Shown: piece after piece, positions 61,992 through 64,000 of the stretch
How the letters are laid out: every line of letters begins with the position of its first letter
Numbering within the stretch: the first letter of the stretch is position 1
Source of the DNA: Nocardia albiluteola
Lineage (GTDB): Bacteria; Actinomycetota; Actinomycetes; Mycobacteriales; Mycobacteriaceae
Direction of reading: 5' to 3'
NCBI RefSeq assembly: GCF_018860155.1
Contig: NZ_JAHKNI010000002.1
Coordinates: 288,713 to 352,712, forward strand
DNA length: 64,000 nucleotides
Notes under the pieces: model-generated
The model's input: only the letters and a program-made list of their open reading frames with translations
What the model was told of the DNA's origin: nothing
Database searches by the model: none
Translations under genes and position numbers: made by a program

Positions 61992-62276
61992 ATGAGCCAG
62001 AGCTGGAACCGGCGGCGTCCCGAGACGCCCGCACTGCTGGAGATCCTGGAAGGACGACAGGCGGGAGATATGCTGGTGTTCAACGAGAATTCCTCCATCG
62101 AGCCCCGGACGGCGGGCTATTACCTGGATCGCGACGGGGATATCTGGGAGAAGGAAGAGCAGGGCTGGCGGCTGATTCTGCAGCGCGGGGTCGCGGTGGA
62201 TCCGGTCTCGCTCTGGGATTGGGTCGAGGGGCACGTGCGCGACTACGCACCGTTCATGCCGGTCGCAACGAACTGA
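61992..62276 (+). CDS. Hypothetical small acidic protein
   Basis: A 94-residue protein of unknown function, rich in Trp, Glu and Asp (YYLDRDGDIWEKEEQGW), probably a small mixed alpha/beta domain. AAGGGG lies about ten bases before the ATG. Codon use is normal. It stands 34 bases ahead of the NrtR gene, but a separate promoter/operator lies between them. Confidence 0.65.
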   Translation: MSQSWNRRRPETPALLEILEGRQAGDMLVFNENSSIEPRTAGYYLDRDGDIWEKEEQGWRLILQRGVAVDPVSLWDWVEGHVRDYAPFMPVATN

Positions 62277-62280
62277 TGTT

Positions 62281-62303
62281 ATCGTCAAGCTGACGATTAC
62301 AAT
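62281..62303 (+). promoter_or_regulatory. NrtR autoregulatory operator and promoter
   Basis: ATCGTCA-AGC-TGACGAT (62281-62297) is an inverted repeat with perfect seven-base arms and further symmetric bases outside. It abuts TACAAT (62298-62303), a good -10. Seven bases separate this from the ATG at 62311, so the NrtR transcript should be leaderless. Binding by the encoded NrtR-type protein would block the promoter. Confidence 0.7.
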
Positions 62304-62310
62304 CTCGGTC

Positions 62311-63027
62311 ATGGCCAATGCTTTTCGCTTCAATGCAGCGGTCGCGGTCGATCTGGTCGTGCTCACCCTCGGCGCCCGTACTGCGCCCAACGACACCCTG
62401 TGCGCGCTGCTGGTCCAGCGCCTGTATGCGCCCTATCGGGGCAGGTGGGCCCTGCCCGGCGGATTCGTGCAGACCGACGAGAGCCTGTCCGCGGCGGCGG
62501 TGCGGGAGCTGCGGGAGGAGACCGGCATCCGCGCCGACCGACTGCATCTGGAACAGCTGGCCACGTACGGCGAGCCTGGCCGCGATCCGCGCGGCCGGGT
62601 CATCAGCACCGGCTATCTCGCGCTGGTACCGCATCTGCCCGCGCCGACCGCCGGCGTCGATGCCACCGCGGCGGCGATCTGGTCCGTCGAGCAGCTGCTG
62701 GCCGATCCGGGCCGGCTGGCCTTCGATCATCACCGGGTCCTGGCCGACGGGGTCGAGCGCGCCCGGGCCAAATTCGAGTACACCTCGCTGGCCACCGCGT
62801 TCTGCGGCCGCGAATTCACCGTCGCCGAGCTGCGGCGGGTGTACGAGGTGGTGTGGGGCACCGACATCGATCCCCGCAACTTCCATCGCAAGGTAACCAG
62901 CACCGCCGGATTCGTCGAGGCGACAGGGCGCACCAGCACCCGTGACGGCGGCCGACCGGCGCAGCTGTACCGGGCCGGTCCGGCCGAGGCGCTACACCCG
63001 CCGATGCTGCGCCCGCAGGCCGCGTGA
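62311..63027 (+). CDS. nrtR: NrtR-type Nudix transcriptional regulator
   Basis: A 238-residue protein: N-terminal Nudix domain (about 1-145) and C-terminal winged helix (about 155-225, SLATAFCGREFTVAELRRVY, then DPRNFHRKV). This is the NrtR architecture, a regulator of NAD biosynthesis genes that binds ADP-ribose or related nucleotides. The Nudix box (G-x5-E-x7-R-E-x2-E-E-x-G, about 50-72) is complete, so hydrolase activity may be retained. No NAD genes are nearby, so it may act at a distance; the operator just upstream indicates autoregulation. Confidence 0.85.
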   Translation: MANAFRFNAAVAVDLVVLTLGARTAPNDTLCALLVQRLYAPYRGRWALPGGFVQTDESLSAAAVRELREETGIRADRLHLEQLATYGEPGRDPRGRVISTGYLALVPHLPAPTAGVDATAAAIWSVEQLLADPGRLAFDHHRVLADGVERARAKFEYTSLATAFCGREFTVAELRRVYEVVWGTDIDPRNFHRKVTSTAGFVEATGRTSTRDGGRPAQLYRAGPAEALHPPMLRPQAA

Positions 63028-63178
63028 TCCGCCCCGACCGATCGCGCGGCGGCCGGGGCGGCGGCATCGGCACCTCGAGCCCCGCCTGAGGATTCGCCTC
63101 CCACAGGGAGTTCCCAGCGGCGGCACAGCCCGTCTGCCAGCCGGCGTTCCTACGCTCGTCGGCGACAAGGGGAAATCC

Positions 63179-64000
63179 GTGGAGAAAGGCGGGAACATGG
63201 TCTCGATCAGCGCCGAGGGCGCGGACGTGGTGCAGGAGCAGCCAGTCCGACCGCCGGCGGAGGCGATCGCAGACGCGGCGGACCGGCCGCGCTGGGTACG
63301 GCCGAGCCTGGCGGCGCTGCTGGTCACCACCGCCGTGCTGTACCTGTGGGGCCTGCGCTCGGCGGGCTGGGCCAACAACTTCTACGCCGCGGCCGTGCAG
63401 TCCGGCACCAAGAGCTGGAAGGCGCTGCTGTTCGCCTCGCTCGACCCGGGCAACTCCATCACCGTGGACAAGCCGCCCGCCAACATGTGGCTGATGGCGC
63501 TGTCGGGGCGCGCGTTCGGCTTCAGCGCGTGGTCGATGCTGGTGCCGCAGGCGCTACTGGGCGTGGCCACTGTCGCGCTGCTCTACGGCGCCGTGCGGCG
63601 CACCAGCGGATACGGCGCAGGGCTGCTGGCGGGAGCGGCCATGGCGGCGACGCCGGTGGCGGCGCTGATGTTCCGGTACGACAACCCGGACGCACTGATG
63701 GTGTTCCTGATCGTGGCCGCGGCCTACTGCGTGGTGCGGGCGCTGCAGGCGCCCCGGGCCGGGTGGCGGTCGGCCGGCACCGGATGGCTCGCGCTGGCCG
63801 GCGTGGCGATCGGCTTCGGCTTCCTGACCAAGATGGGCCAGGCGCTGCTGGTGCTGCCGGGCCTGGCGCTGGTGGTGCTGGTGGCGATGCCGGGCGGATT
63901 CTGGTCGCGGATCGGCAAATTGCTGACCGCGGGCGTCGCGGTCGTGGTCTCCGCGGGCTGGTTCGTCGCGCTCGTGGCGCTCTGGCCCGCCGGATCGCGG
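63179..64000 (+). CDS. GT39/ArnT-type membrane glycosyltransferase, partial
   Basis: The first 274 codons of a large polytopic protein; the gene continues past the window end. After a cytoplasmic tail of about 45 residues come hydrophobic spans and the family motif region with GSxx-type YAAAVQSGTKSWKALLFASL and NSITVDKPPANMW, and YDNPDALMVF, as in PMT/ArnT-like polyprenyl-sugar transferases of actinobacteria. It probably moves a sugar from a lipid carrier to a cell-envelope acceptor. GTG 63179 has AAGGGG upstream; ATG 63197 is an alternative start. Confidence 0.85.
   Translation, partial: MEKGGNMVSISAEGADVVQEQPVRPPAEAIADAADRPRWVRPSLAALLVTTAVLYLWGLRSAGWANNFYAAAVQSGTKSWKALLFASLDPGNSITVDKPPANMWLMALSGRAFGFSAWSMLVPQALLGVATVALLYGAVRRTSGYGAGLLAGAAMAATPVAALMFRYDNPDALMVFLIVAAAYCVVRALQAPRAGWRSAGTGWLALAGVAIGFGFLTKMGQALLVLPGLALVVLVAMPGGFWSRIGKLLTAGVAVVVSAGWFVALVALWPAGSR

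Overview
The window is high-GC actinobacterial DNA, most likely Nocardia or a close mycolic-acid relative (inference). The evidence is a glnX-glnH-pknG locus, paired DUF3558 lipoproteins, an fprB-type ferredoxin-reductase fusion, a type VII secretion target next to a lytic transglycosylase, a secreted LIP-family lipase, a mycofactocin glycosyltransferase, KstR-like steroid operators and the rpsL-rpsG-fusA-tuf block. No rRNA, tRNA, CRISPR array or intact insertion sequence was seen.

Layout. 1-2 kb: a cytochrome P450 and a TetR regulator behind an operator-embedded promoter. 2-11 kb: seven tightly overlapping genes (GlnX-like membrane sensor, GlnH-like lipoprotein, coiled-coil protein, PknG kinase, PP2C phosphatase, VWA protein, FHA protein), an expanded version of the glutamine-sensing PknG locus. 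11-20 kb: DJ-1/PfpI protein, GlxA-type regulator, amino-acid permease, amidase, formamidase/acetamidase, cytosine-deaminase-like amidohydrolase and DUF1097 protein, together a likely amide-nitrogen scavenging region, then an EamA exporter. 20-25 kb: SnoaL-like protein with divergent TetR, a ParA/ParB-like pair preceded by nested palindromes, and a repeat-rich secreted NlpC/P60 protein. 25-31 kb: MerR, GMC oxidoreductase, aldehyde dehydrogenase and M20 hydrolase, then small enzymes. 31-42 kb: fprB, thioesterase, a compositionally different patch with two unknown genes and a DUF1152 remnant, a two-gene type VII unit, quinone oxidoreductase, HTH_42 protein, Lrp and hpd, DUF3558 pair. 42-47 kb: str operon. 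47-54 kb: decayed DUF433/DUF5615 toxin-antitoxin pair, an 803-residue repeat protein, AbiEi/DUF559-like protein, lipase, SPW membrane protein with TetR. 54-58 kb: FAD ferredoxin reductase, glutamate-racemase-like protein, KshB-like reductase and TetR with two KstR-type boxes. 58-64 kb: mftF-like gene, secreted lipase, small unknown gene, NrtR-type regulator, and a GT39 membrane glycosyltransferase cut by the window end.

The most system-like feature is the 2,059-11,127 operon: periplasmic binding protein and membrane sensor feed a kinase, with a matching phosphatase, a phosphothreonine-reading FHA protein and a VWA scaffold in one transcription unit. Second are the ParA/ParB-like cassette with its palindrome block, and the KstR-box genes. 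Several regulator genes appear leaderless with their own operator lying between or over the -35 and -10 elements (P450/TetR, 20.7 kb TetR, NrtR).
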